A DNA stretch of 64,000 bases from NCBI GenBank assembly GCA_002633005.1, contig NMRA01000226.1, positions 41,780 to 105,779 of the forward strand, written 5' to 3'. A model generated the notes under the pieces. It was not told the origin of the DNA. It made no database searches and saw only the letters and a list, made by a program, of their open reading frames with translations. Position numbers and translations under genes: made by a program. The DNA is from Phoronis australis. Lineage: Eukaryota > Phoronida > Phoronidae. Every line of letters begins with the position of its first letter. Within the stretch, counting starts at the first letter, position 1. Shown one piece after another: positions 1-12,456 of this stretch.

Positions 1-845
1 CACTTCTCCATAATTTTAAATATTGAACTTGACCAGTTGCAGTTCCGATGTTTAAGGTCCCATAAAAAGACTTTTTTTGCAATTCTGCTTTCATCCATTA
101 GAACTAAACGATTCCAGAGCCGTAGCATATTTTCCTGTTGTTTGTAGTGTGAATTTGGCCAACCCGAGTCGCCATAAAGTACTGCATTGGCAGCATACTT
201 GTGGACCCCTAAAAATATACGTAGAGCTCTCGTTCTGATCATTTCACATTTGGAGTATTGAGAGTATCCCCAAATTCCAGATCCATATTCTAGAATTGAA
301 GCTACGGACATTTCAAAACATTTACTGTAACTGTTGAAACCCATGTTACCAATATGTTTGTACTTGCTCACCAGAGCTCCCAACGCTCTGGACGCGGAGT
401 CCGCCAGTATCTCAGCTGTCAAACTAAAATCCATAAACTCATTCAGAGTTACACCCAAATACTTATAACATTCTTTTAAATTCACAATGCGATCGCACAA
501 AATGAATTCAAAACTCGTTCTTACATGTCCCCTCTTGCGAAAATGAACCACATCAGTCTTGGAAAAATTTACGGACATTTGCCACCTTGCACACCAATTA
601 CTTAATACGTTCAGTAAATCCTGTAAATAGGCTTCATTACCAGAAAAAATCACAATGTCATCTGCATACAACAGACATGATAAATTACATCCATCAAAAT
701 TGATACCTTTGCTACAACTGTTCAAATCATTAATCAAATCATTTATGAAAATTGAAAACAATATAGGCGACAATGGATCTCCCTGCCTGACCCCTCTTTG
801 TAGTAAAAGTATACGGAGTTGGCGGTCCATGTACTATAGTCTATG
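1..845 (-). mobile_element. 5'-truncated LINE reverse transcriptase, continues past window start
   Basis: An uninterrupted minus-strand frame reads from about 845 down to base 1. It contains RGVRQGDPLSPILFSIFIND (RT block 4), then CLLYADDIVIFSG (the YADD catalytic box, around 672-640), WCARWQMSVNFSKTDVVHF, KYLGVTLN, and a C-terminal region with LEYGSGIWGYS. These are hallmarks of non-LTR retrotransposon reverse transcriptases. A stop lies just upstream at about 846-848, so the N-terminal RT blocks and endonuclease are missing. The frame has no internal stop, so the insertion is fairly young. Confidence 0.85.
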
Positions 846-1589
846 CAGTAACAGAGGCCAGGCCACGAGAACTTAGCCCTTCCATATTTTAGCGCATACT
901 CTTGTTACTCGCTGGTTCCCTGCGTGCCGCTAGGTGGGGCGGTAGCCTCGCCAGCACGCAGGTATCACTTAATTTTCCTCGGTAAATTTTTTTACACCGG
1001 CGTTTCTGATTGGCTAGTCGAATTCTCAACAGGCAGAGCATTACGCAAACAAACTGGCATGACTGATGAACTGACGGTAAATGTCACGTTGTGCAGACAA
1101 ATCGGTGCTTAAAATTTATGTTCAGGACTGTGAAGCCTAGAAATTGTGATTTGGCCTTTTCAGAATGCATCATGATTCTACCAGGAAGAGATAACCCCTC
1201 CGAGGGGGTTCGGCGAACCCCCACCCCTTGGCTACGGGCCTGAAGCTCAGTAGTAACTGAAAAGTCGTCCATCATAGCACAGAATACTAATAGATTCGTG
1301 GTATTAAGTTCACACGCACAAAGAGATACGAATGTTCAAAATAACTTCCCGATTTCGAGTACATGCAGGTACATAACTATGAGACCCTGCGCCATCATGT
1401 GGTTGAGTTGTGAGTTCACCATCCGGCATGAGCTTCCTACTAGCCTTGGTACAAAAAGCTGTATACTAAGTGGGTAAAAAAGTGATAAGATAATATCTGA
1501 CACAAAATTAGTGTCATTAAGAACTACAGTCTTCCTTGAGTAAACCAAATTATTTAATGGTGTTGGAAAAAATGGTTTCATTGAACCCG
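846..1589. other. Intergenic, no gene seen
   Basis: No coding region or repeat could be assigned. The short open frames here lack splice context and recognisable motifs. Confidence 0.4.
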
Positions 1590-1665
1590 CTTCTTGAAAA
1601 CAAGTGCTACATGGAGCGTTGAAATGCACCCACGACTGCAATGCAATTCCAGTAGTGTTTTTAAT
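1590..1665 (-). repeat. Fragment of the CCTAGTGG repeat family (3' end)
   Basis: The reverse complement (gtgggtgcatttcaacgctc) matches the 3' end shared by the larger copies ending near 16062 and 27491. Confidence 0.5.
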
Positions 1666-1908
1666 ATGGTCGTAAAAATGTCCATTAAGCGGCACTAAAT
1701 TCATTGAACCTATTAAAAACAATGCGTTGTCTTCTCTCTAAGAACACTGTCCGGCAAAATTAAATGAAAATCCGCAAAGGAACTCTGAAGATAGAGGCAG
1801 GCGTAACTCACTTTTTTGAGGAAAGCAATAAAATTTCCATTCGGAGGCAAAGCAACTGTTGTTGGACTACACACGCCAAAGTGTGACCCTGAGGGGTTAA
1901 GTAAATAT

Positions 1909-2457
1909 CATTACGGCGTTTTCCCGTTGCTCCCAACTTGTTCGAGTCTATTGCCCAACAACAAGTTGGGAAGTTTACCCCTGTAGCCAATATCTTACAC
2001 GACTGATTAACTCCATTCTGGCATTCAGGGTTTTAGAGCCAGCTCTCTTTTGTTCGATAATTGCTCTAATTTCCAATAAAATCGCATCTACCCTGACTGG
2101 GTTGTGCTGTTAAACATAAAAGTTACTTTATAACATATTTGAACATAAACCAATAGCATTTCTCATTGAAATCTTCGTTAAATGGTGATCATGTTTATTT
2201 TTTGAATCTCAAAAATCGCCCAACTGCAACCGAAGTTACGACAATCCATTCCTTCCGAATACACCGATTCACTCTGAGTTTGACTGTGTTCACACGTGGT
2301 CTGTAATAAGCCTGGTAGATAATTGGCCTGCTTGTTGTCGTAACAGACAAAAGAGTGTGCTTGGCAGTTAACAAAGAACTTAACTAGATGTTATCACACA
2401 CTCAGAACCCCCAACGTGTTGGTTAATTAAGTCACTGAACGGGAAAACGCTGTCATG
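1909..2457. mobile_element. MITE-like element A, ~550 bp with terminal inverted repeats
   Basis: The left end cattacggcgttttcccgtt and the reverse complement of the right end (catgacagcgttttcccgtt) match with few differences. A second copy in the opposite orientation lies at 61143-61670. The left end holds a perfect 11-bp hairpin (cccaacttgtt...aacaagttggg). No transposase is encoded, so this is a non-autonomous DNA transposon. Confidence 0.7.
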
Positions 2458-3536
2458 TAAACACAGATGTCAACAAGAGCAACGCGCAGCGTTGAAATTC
2501 GCTCACGATAGCACTGCAAAAAGTTTGTTTCAATGAGTATGTTTACAATTACAAGAATATCCATTTAGATGCCGCATAGTGCGTCAAACCCCTTTGAATA
2601 GAGAAGGTGGCGCCATCTCTGCCAAACAAAGCGATTTGCAGAATTTCATGAAACTAAGCTAAGGAAGAGTGTGAGAGGAGTGTGAGAGTGTATTTTCGAA
2701 ACAAAGATCTTTAAACATATAGTTGGGGAGGGTCTGTTAATTTTTCAGTTATACTTTAAAACAAAGTTTGTGCACTGAAATTGCAATAATTAATTGATAT
2801 TAACACTTGGAATATTGGGGAAAGAATGCCGCCCCCAACCTTTTGGTTGAGAGTCGCCCCCCCCGTTTTTGCTCGTACCTCTTCTTCAGCAGGTCTGTCT
2901 TATGTTTATTACTTCCCTCACCTCCCTGGACAAAATCCTACATGTTCTGTATCTGCTCACCCTCCAATCACCTATTTTCACCTGTTTACTTCTGATTACC
3001 GAGACACTCTTGCTTATGATGTATTTCTCGTAATTGTTATTACCGATCCTGCCCAAGTTTTTTTCTTGATATACCGAGTCTAGATTTTGCCTATGTGTAT
3101 TTTCCATGGCAGTGCTCATATTTTTTTTTTTTGTTTTCAATATTTTAAGCAAAGACACTTCACAATTTTGAATTTAACAAACTGAAATCGTCCGTAGTCA
3201 ACGCCTCGCGTATTTCGTAGGCGCACACACGCCCACTAGGTGTCGCCACGGTCCGTGACTCTATAACTGCGAAGTGGCCACCAGAGGACGCTAGAAATTT
3301 TGCGGAAATTATGTTTGGAGTTGATATTAAATAAGGTGGCGGATGACAGGTTTAGACATCTAGAGTGACTTAAAAATCAAACTGACGACGTTAGTATTGG
3401 ATGCAGGACTTAAATCTAGGTAATGTCACTATTTGCATCTTCTTCACGTTTCGCTTATTTGACATTTGAAGAATAGAAATGGTAGTTATGTGGTTCGTCC
3501 GATTTCGGAATTTCCGGGTTATTCAGACTCGTTGGT
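2458..3536. other. Intergenic, no gene seen
   Basis: Simple low-complexity tracts only, such as the T-run around 3120. No coding signal. Confidence 0.4.
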
Positions 3537-3637
3537 ATCACAGGCGTCCTCAGCTTCTGATCGTCCTCAATACACTACAGGTAGCATTATATGTAGTGTA
3601 TTGGGGATGATCAGAAGCTGAGGACGCCTGTGGCAAT
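3537..3637. repeat. Near-perfect fold-back hairpin, ~43-bp arms
   Basis: The arm at 3537-3578 (caggcgtcctcagcttctga core) is the reverse complement of 3593-3636 with few mismatches; the loop is 14 bases. The right arm runs into CTGAGGACGCC...GGC...GAAAC, resembling a hammerhead-type core. Confidence 0.8.
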
Positions 3638-5079
3638 AGAAACCGGTGACCTAAGCATAAAAAGCAGCTGATTGTCATGGTCATTATATTTGCCTTCACA
3701 AATATTCGTGTTTATCCAATCTTAACCCTTGTTTGTCTCCCTAAGCAGAGTTTTGAAAACGTTCGCTCATATCGCCGGCCATTTTGAATGAGGCCCTAAA
3801 GTTGTGACCGTTTGGTTTAGACGGAAATGCATGAAGTAAGGCCACACAAATCAACTACAGTGCTTACAGTTACTCTGGACGACGTAAAAACACATTGCAT
3901 TGTTTATTAATTCAGTTTCAATTGAAATTAATTATTGCGTGTTTTGCATCCAGCTCCGATGTGTACAGACGTTTTTAGTGAGGTTGTTTATGTAAAACGC
4001 TAAGAATCCAGCATCAGTTATCTCTCTGTATTTTATTGCTTTGGCTTTACAAAACTTGATCGACCCTGAGACATTTTGATACATTGTTACAGCCACCCCT
4101 GGAGTGCATGTTATAGCAAATCTGAAGGATGTTATAGTTTCGAAAATATATCCTGAAAATGCACAAAAATGTGGATACATTTGTAAAAAAGCCACCCACT
4201 CACTGATTATTAGATCATATTGTGAGTATCAACATGTCCGGGTAATCGTTTGACTTTCGTAAGCAGAGGAACGTTGGAAACTTCAACGCTAGATGTCGCG
4301 GTACCGCGCAGAAGCGGAAATAAGATCGTTTACGACTTTAGGGCACTCACGACTTTACGACCTCAGACTATACCATCTGCTTTCTTATTGATAATCTTGT
4401 TTCATGTACATTTAGCACATACATGTACTAAGTAAGACAAGTGTTGTAACGAGTTGATCTGATTAAAGCTAATTAGTAAGAAAGTCTTGTAGGTTTTGCG
4501 GCATGATACTAAACTACTGACTCCCATGATAATGGCCATGAACTTGTTTGTTGAACATCTTCTCAAGGAAAACAATTGTTCCCTGAGTATTTTATTGAAA
4601 ATGTTTAATTGTGATGAAAAATGCTTTAAGAAAACCCGCAGCCAAAGAGTTCGGAGAAAATTTATCACAAATGAGATCACTTTGCAAAACTGTTAATTTG
4701 GAACACTCGTTTCAATAAATATCTTTGCCCGACTTTTGTTTTCTTTGCCCAACTAAATTGACAATTATTGGAGGCTATATTATGATTGTTTAAACGAAGA
4801 TGATCGTTAACTTTCCTTGTAGATTTTGTTGGTTTTGAAGAAGAGCAAGCTGTCTTTACTCAAAATAACATTTCTTTGCCTGGATAAACATTTTATTTAC
4901 TTGTTGGCCATTTTTAACCCACTGATGAAGCACTCAGTTTTTTGCATGTTTGTTCATACTAGAGTAATATGACAATGCTTTAAATGTATGATGTCATAAA
5001 CTCACATTTACTTGGGGGTTAGGGGTGGGGGAGTTTTTTATGTTGAACGTGAAACTAACAGAACCACGGGAGCCTATAT
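3638..5079. other. Intergenic, no gene seen
   Basis: AT-rich DNA with no supported exon. Short open frames on both strands overlap each other and look random. Confidence 0.4.
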
Positions 5080-6376
5080 AAAGGCGAAGGCAACCTTTTT
5101 TCATGTCACTTTTAGCAAAAATAAGGTCTGTTGATTATCCCAGACATATTTTTCACTTAATTACAGTTTTTCGTAATTTAATTAATTTCTCGTCCTCTAC
5201 TCCGGAAGTGACATTTTGGGAGGCAAGAATTTCGCACCAATTTCTTTTCATACAGTTAGACTGTGAGAGCTGTCAAGTCAGTCATTGTTCTACCTCGGAT
5301 GTGATAAGTTCGGTCGTCGTTTGCTTTTGTTTACGACTCAGTCAACATGCCACGCTGTTGTTGGGTACCAGGATGTACTCATTATTGTCTCACACGTGCT
5401 TTGGGTACCTTGCATCGCTTTCCAAAGGATAACACTTCGCCGTACTTGGCTAGCTCGTTCGTGTGAAGAACGCAGCGCTACCCGTTCACGCAACGTACAA
5501 AGCAGTGGCAAGCATTTTCAGCCGTCAGATTACGACAGAGATGTATGCTGAATTGATGAAGGTCCCTGCGAAACAACGCCTGAACAAGGGTTCCATACCA
5601 TCGCTGTTGATTCCCGGCAGTGCCCCATCGCCACCCCCGAGAAGTACGTTTTTGAAGCGAGAAGCCTCGCGAGCTGTAGCTACTATAAACAGTGACTGGA
5701 GGCACTTCATCTACTGTCACCCATGCCTCCGAACGTACCCCATAGCGTGCAGTTCCAGGAACTAGCAGTGATTCCCCGTGTGCTGTTGTCTCTAGCCCAG
5801 AGCCTGTAAGCAGCCCTGCAGCGATGTTGAGTAGTGGGAGTGAATACAGGCCCAGTTTGACACCCAGTGAAAAGGACAGTTCGTCATCCAGTGAACAGAT
5901 CTGTGAACCTAAGTTTGATAAGTTTATTGTGGACTTGTATTGGAGCTATTTGGAAGGTGCCAGGTGTGTAAGCGGCGGTATGTAAGCAGCTTGGGTACTC
6001 AAGTCACCATCGGGAGTGTGTCACGGGATACTCAGGGAAGTGAGACAGTTCTTCCTCTGTACGTGAGACGATAATGAGTACATCTCGGTAGGCAGCAACA
6101 GTGTGGCATGTTGACTGACTCGTAAACAAAAGCAAACGACGACCGAAGTTATTACAACCGAGGTAGAACAATGACTGACTCGCCTGCTCTCATACTCAGA
6201 CTGTATGAAACGAAATTGGCGCGAAATTCTTGCCTCCCAAAACGTCACTTCCGGAGTAGACGACGAGTAATTAATTAAATTACGAAAAGCTGTAAATACG
6301 TGAAAAATATGTTTGGGATAATCAACGAACCCTATTTTTGCTTAAAATGACATGAAAAAAGGTTGCCTTCGCCTTT
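5080..6376. mobile_element. Fold-back DNA transposon with THAP (P-element-like) remnants
   Basis: The ends aaaggcgaaggcaacctttt and its reverse complement at 6376 begin terminal inverted repeats of about 300 bp. Both arms carry the start of a THAP-like zinc finger: + strand ATG 5347 reads MPRCCWVPGCTHYC...HRFPKD, and the minus strand of the right arm reads MPHCCCLPRCTHYRLTYRG. The + copy stops at 5464; the next frame continues with KQRLNKGSIPSLLIPG, like the segment after the THAP domain in P-element transposases. The transposase core is missing, so it is non-autonomous. No clear target duplication was found. A solo end is at 49554. Confidence 0.65.
5347..5466 (+). pseudogene. Degenerate THAP-domain transposase start
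   Basis: 39 codons, C-C-x4-C at the N-terminus and a HRFPKD block as in THAP domains (C2CH DNA-binding fingers). A premature stop and frame change break it, and the C-terminal Cys/His pair is not seen. Related sequence continues out of frame to about 5650. Confidence 0.5.
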
Positions 6377-6673
6377 AACTTCTAACGTCTGGTGCACCGC
6401 AATTGACATCAGACCACCTACACTGTTTTTTTTTAACTTCTAAAGTTTTGTCTTCTGATGTAAATTTTCTGTGTAATGTTGTGTTCACTTTCATCTCATT
6501 AGTCAGACTGATTAGATCATGGCTTCATTCGAAAACCTTGTTCGGTTATACCTGGGAACTCTGCAGTTTCCAAATGGAATCAGAAGTGGTGAAACTCATG
6601 CTAGGCAGACAATGACAATATCACCCCTTTCCTAACCCACATTGGTCCCGTATGTCCAGCTTTCCTGGGGTTA

Positions 6674-8195
6674 CTTAAAGGAGAATTCCACCCAAAAACA
6701 ACCTACCGTATTTTGTATTAGTTTAGATGGAATAAGATAACAGCAAGTACAGCTCTTTTTTTCTGACCGCAGACGGAGGTGTTGAAATTAACCAATGACG
6801 TCAGAGGTTCGAACGCAGTCTGTTCAGCAGTTCACAACACACTTACTGTTGTTAGCTTATCGCTTGAATTCGTCGTTTTACACCAACAAATCATCAAAAT
6901 TCGATATATGAAACCCTTACAAATACACGTATTACATACAGTTATTGTTATTTTATTTCGCTGTTACGGATTTTTAGGTGTTTGAATGTACTGTAGCCTA
7001 CAAAGTTCGTTAGGCCAATTTACCAAGGTCGGTTGCATGAGTTTGGGATCTGTTCGGCGATAAATTCGAATTATTTGTCTTTGAAATACAGATAGGACAA
7101 CGTAGCTGTGTTTTGTAATTTTAGACACAAAACGCTTGCTATCCCGGCCAGTGGCTTGGAAATCAATCAGGCCCATCATGGCCAGACTGAAGACATCACG
7201 AACATAAACCAGCCAAAGCTGGAAACTAAACTTCCACTCACGAAGATACTATAGTAGTGAGCCAAAAGGGCCTTTCATACTAATGTCGACGCGTCGATGG
7301 TTTGGGGAACCGGAATTGCGGTCAGTATGAACGCTTAACTCCGGTCCTGGATTGCAGTTAACAGCTCCAGTTAACATCACAGTTAATAGATGGATTTAAC
7401 AGTGCAGGGTTGATGCTGTGTTGCATTATGAACAGTTAACTTCGGTCCAATCGGAGTTTTCGCCAGGTGCCACTGATATCATCAACAGTTACAGGGTAGT
7501 GCTATCACTAATAGCTGCTTATATTTTGCTCTAATAATAACCAATCGATTTAAAATATGTTTAATGTCAATAAGCACATGTAAATGTTCCCAAATTGTCA
7601 CATTTGAAAAAAATATTAGCATGCAGCGCTACCTTGCGATAGCTTCGATGACGACAGCATGAATGTCCAGTTAACTGCGCTATTTACGTCGATGCTCCGC
7701 TCAGACCCGAGTTAAGTCAGTGTGAAAGGGCCTAAAGAAATAGTGGGCACCTGATTATTTTGGTGAATTAGCCACAACCTGCTAATCTAATTTCTAGCTC
7801 GTCGGGGGCATCGAAGTCAGGTTACCCTTCCACAGAACCGTCAGGACAAAGGTTGCATAGTAACAATGATTGGAAAATATATATGAATATCTAAATAAAG
7901 ATTCCCCTAACATCTAACCATAGCATATAAAATCGAGTAATTGTTTCACAATAGCTTTCTGTCAGGGAACACTGAATTAGCATGCGCTCACACGGCCTTG
8001 GTGCCCGGTCAATCAGTTTATTGCAAAGTCTTAAGCCCGTAACGAAGTGATTTATTCGTTGCTGGCTTCTGGAAACATTTGCACTCACGAACACTCCAAG
8101 GCATTACAAATTGTATGTAATGAAACAGTCTTTGTTTCAGTTTTATGTAAGCATTGGTTTGGGTGAAAATAATTCAGTTTGAAACGGAACACACA
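6674..8195 (+). repeat. Dispersed repeat D, copy 1 (interrupted by a MITE)
   Basis: It begins taaaggagaattccaccc and aligns along its length with 29000-30058 in the same orientation (for example gcagtctgttcagcagttca and agattcccctaacat in both). Copy 2 lacks 7267-7733. There is no coding potential. Element class is unknown. Confidence 0.75.
7267..7733. mobile_element. Nested 467-bp MITE with AGGGCCTTTCA termini
   Basis: It starts agggcctttcatac and ends gtgtgaaagggcct, a terminal inverted repeat of about 17 bp. The related repeat at 29.6 kb shows the uninterrupted site (gagccaaagaaat), so the boundaries are exact and the duplicated target is probably aaa (7264-7266, 7734-7736). Confidence 0.8.
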
Positions 8196-10716
8196 GTGAA
8201 TTTTTGTCTGGAATTCAAATCCTGTTATGACGCCGTCTCTTAAGTACTTAAGGTTTTCCTTACCTTGCTTGCCCACTCACCTGAGATAGGTAAGTTGGAT
8301 ATTTTGTTACTTAATTTTCACCTTTCATTGTAGGTGCATGTTATAAGTGTTGTTGAAAAAATGCTTTTGTTTATAAATGAAAGAATCTTTGGTTAGGTTA
8401 CTAAGGAAACATTTTTTTACATGTATTTTACTGTCAACTCAATGACACACAGTTTTATTTTAGGCATTACCACCAAAATTTAATTTTTGTCCCTGTGCAA
8501 AAAATTCGACATTTGATAATGTTGATTTAACAAAAATGAGTCCATATTTGATCGAGTTACTGGTAATTAATGTTACAGTTCAACAGTTCAAGATAACTGA
8601 TGATAGCAGAATCGTTGTATTCACAATCAAATCACAATTTTTGCTGGTAACCGTTCCCTGGCAGTGTTTGTACTTATCATTGATTTTTTTGAATAAATTA
8701 TATTTAAATGCTTCTTCTCATTCATTGAAATTTGTTTTTGGTTGGACAGTTTGCAAAGTTACAGGTATATATTGGGCAGTTCATTGCCGAGTTCATGGTT
8801 TTTGTTTAGACTAGGGCTTCCTTGATGATAAGATTCCACAAAATAACTTTACTGTTAACGTAATGTCCTGAGACAAAGAATCACGAGAAGAAGGCCGTAG
8901 TATCGGAGTCAATCTGCATTGATAAAGGCGACACACTTGAGAATTCATCATTTTTTCATTGTTTCATTAAAAGTTAAACAGAAGTTATCTTCCTGTATGA
9001 TATTTACATTTTATGTCAGTGTCATGGGTCGGTTCAAAGATATAGGTCTTCTTCCAAAAGTCAAAGTCAAATGGATATGATAAGCAATCATGTCAAATTG
9101 TTTTGTTTGAGCCTACAGTTCTCTGGCATTACCCTTTAGAATGACTATGCAACAAGATCATTCTGAAGGTTTTTTGACGTGATTGATAGTTCATTGTCTA
9201 CATTTGTGAGCTGATATTTTACTCTGACTTGAACATTGGCTGAAAATACTATTTTTTGTAAGTGCCAATTGGTTTTTGGGTAAACAAGAACTCATCACTT
9301 TTCAAACACTGTTTTAAAATAACATAGGTGCAGTGGCATTGGGGCTACAATATGCAGCTAGGCCATGTAAATGTTTCAGCCTCATCTATGCGTATTTTAA
9401 ATGCCGGTAGTGTAATTTCTGGCTACCATTGGAAAGAAGTTTACACCTCCTTAAAATACATTTTACACTTAAAAATATAATTTACACAGTACAGTACTTA
9501 CTTTGTTCAGCGATCCATTCTGTGGATATTCCCTGTGAAGTATGTCTATGGGAATTGAGACAGATTTTTGAAGAATTCTAACTTCACTCTTTGGTCACTG
9601 TGAACTTTTTCACTGCTCGCGATAAGCTCACCGTAGGTGACATCACACCATTTAGGACTCAGGAATATACCTTTAATTTTCTCAAAATGGCTGCCAGTGA
9701 GGCAAGCTCAAGTTAAACACAGCAGAATTGCATGGTTATGTGTAAATTAAGTTGTCAGTAAATTGTCTTCAGAGTCTTTGTTAATTATAAGTAATTGTGT
9801 GTTATATGCATGCTTCATTTGATGTTATTTGTTGTATTGCCCTGCAGTAGTTAAGGAAAGCGGTTTTGAACGATCCACTTCCTGAGATTGCTTTTCAAAA
9901 ATTCAACATGCTTCTAGATGCTCTTGTAACTTGCTGACAAGTAATAATAAAACATGACAACTAAAGAATCCTATAACAATCTCAGTTGTATGACATGAGC
10001 ACACATTGATGCACACTGTTCCAAAATTCACAAACTGTTGAATGAAATACTTATATTGGAGTGGCTTCTAAAATCACCAGTTTAAAACTGTGTGAAAACA
10101 GGGCACTATTTTGAATAATTAGTTAAGAATAGAATTTCTTTATTCTTGAAGAATAATAGTGTCTTGTACGTTTCTTCAGTCATTTTCATGGGATTTTGAG
10201 GAGAAATAAAGTCTTTAAAGTGCATAACATATAACGACGATGTACATATGAAGTACGTTGGAAATTGCCAGATATTTTTAAGAACGAATTTTTTGTCGAA
10301 AATGATCCGGCGCAAATCCCTCACTGGTGACCAATAAGTTTCGTGATGTGGTGTTGGGGAATAACACTGCATAATGCAGTCAATGTGAGCCCCCTAGGTA
10401 CATCTGTGCCAAGGTCACCTATTTGCAGAGCTTTTTTTCACATTTACAAGTTGTCAATGAATACAACTGCACTTTGTTTAGTGTAGATGATGTTCACTAG
10501 GAATGTGCAAATACACGTTTAAAGTCTTTGGAATATAAAGTCATTTTCTAGTGTATGCTTACCTTAAACTATCACAGATGTTGGTTATTATTTTTCCCGC
10601 AGTCGGATATAAGATGTCCGTGTTTTGTCAAGCAGTTTGATACCCGATATTTCAATGGAAAAAAATGATTCTCAAAGTACTCGCATGTTATATTCGACTA
10701 TTATCCTTTTTTACAG
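8196..10716. other. Upstream of the first coding exon, no gene seen
   Basis: Probably contains the first intron or promoter of the receptor gene, but no 5' exon can be pinned down. The segment at 9013-9060 (gtcagtgtcatgggtcggtt...) is repeated with changes at 60184-60235. Confidence 0.35.
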
Positions 10717-10864
10717 AAACTGACGTCGATGTTTCCGTAGAACTGCCATAGAGCCACCACGGCATCAGAAGTTGTCATGGTTACACGGCAGCAGTCTTTG
10801 GAGATATTGCTTGTGTTTTTAAGCATTTCACTACGTTCTTACGTGACAACCAAATGCATTCCAG
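10717..10864 (+). CDS. Receptor exon 1: 5' UTR part and signal peptide
   Basis: A pyrimidine tract and acceptor (ttttttacag) end at 10716, so the exon probably starts at 10717 and noncoding exon(s) lie further upstream. The coding part starts at ATG 10777: MVTRQQSLEILLVFLSISLR, with the hydrophobic core at residues 10-19, fits a secretory signal peptide. It ends at 10864 in phase 1 before donor gttagt. A four-codon upstream ORF (ATG 10729, stop 10738-10740) precedes the start and could damp translation. No promoter can be placed. Confidence 0.8.
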
Positions 10865-12421
10865 GTTAGTGGAAGAACTTTTGTTGGTTTCCAGTTGTGA
10901 TATTTCAGGTTGAGGTGTTTGTTAAGTATTCAGTGTGTGTAGAAAGTCTGTAGGACTTCTTTTTAACTATTAAGTTTTTAACTTTATTAAGCAGTCCATC
11001 ATTAATTTTGTCACGTGAACACTGCTTTTGAATAAAATTTATCAAAACAAGTTACATAACAAGATGTCGTTAACATTAACACGACCAAATTCCTTTTGAT
11101 ATAAATGTTTGAAATGATATCTCAAAAACAATGTTTACAAGTTTCGAAATTATTTCGTTTTTGTTTCATGCAACTTTCGAATTTTTCAGAAAAATGATGA
11201 AAGTCGTATTTTTGGTAGACCCTCACGCTAAAGAGTAACATTTTAAGAACTGCATAAAGCACAGCATCCTCTAAATGTTTCACACGAATCTGATCAGCCA
11301 TTTCTGAGTTCTGATGTCAGCCGAATTTGGACATTTTTCTAGGATCCTCTACCTATCTTAACTCTCACCATGTGATTTTTAATTTTCTCAACCTTTAATG
11401 CCCTGAATGTTTACTTGACTGGATATGATACATAATTCATTTTATATCAACCACTTGATAATGGTGTTATGCTTCTTTATAGTCTTTCATACCCAGTGCA
11501 GGCATTTTATATCAACCACTTGATAATGGTGTTATGCTTCTTTATAGTCTTTCATACCCAGTGCAGGCATTTATGCAATTTCATGCATGATCTCTCGACT
11601 TGACGTTCTCACAGATCTTCTGTCTCTTTTTGGGACACAGTTATGCACCTGATTACACTTTTTATCGGCTTATATCACCATTTCTTCCCACAGAAGGGCA
11701 TCTGCAATATTTCAGCGCTTGTGTATTCCCTCTGTTCGTTTATTGTAGTACAGTATGGTCAGGATGCAATGCAATATTAGTATCCTCTTTATTGAAGGCT
11801 CAGAAGCAGGTGGCCAGACTTGTTCTAGGTGTGCCTTTTGACACTCCGTCAACTCATATGTTTAATAGACAGGGGTGGCTCAATATTGACAAATATTTTA
11901 TATATAGCGTCTGTGTATGATGCATGAGTGCTTTCACGGTAATGTACCGACTTATCTATCTCATAATCTCGTACTTGTTCGAAATAGCCACCAGATCAGG
12001 ACAAGATTTTCTGCCTCAAACAATTTGGTTTTGCCCAGACACAGAACATCGTTTTATTCTAAGTCCTTCTTTATTCAGACCATCAAACAGTGGAACAATT
12101 TGCCTAATAGTCTTAAGGATGCTGACTGTTATGATAATTTCAGACACCACCTCATCAGTTACCTGTGGTCGTCATAGATGTCCCTCCTTTTTGTCTTTCC
12201 AATTTATTTACCATTTTTATTTATTTATTTATCTTTAATTCAATTTGTTTATCCAGTTTGTAAATACTATTTTTAATGTATCTTATTGTATCTTAATTTA
12301 ATCTGTTTATCTAACTTAATTTAATTAATTTAATTTCTTGCTGCAGAAGACCATGCTGGATATTAGCCTTTGGCTGAAGCATGTTTTACATTCATTGTAT
12401 TTTTACTCTCTTTAAATAAAG

Positions 12422-12456
<35 letters not shown>

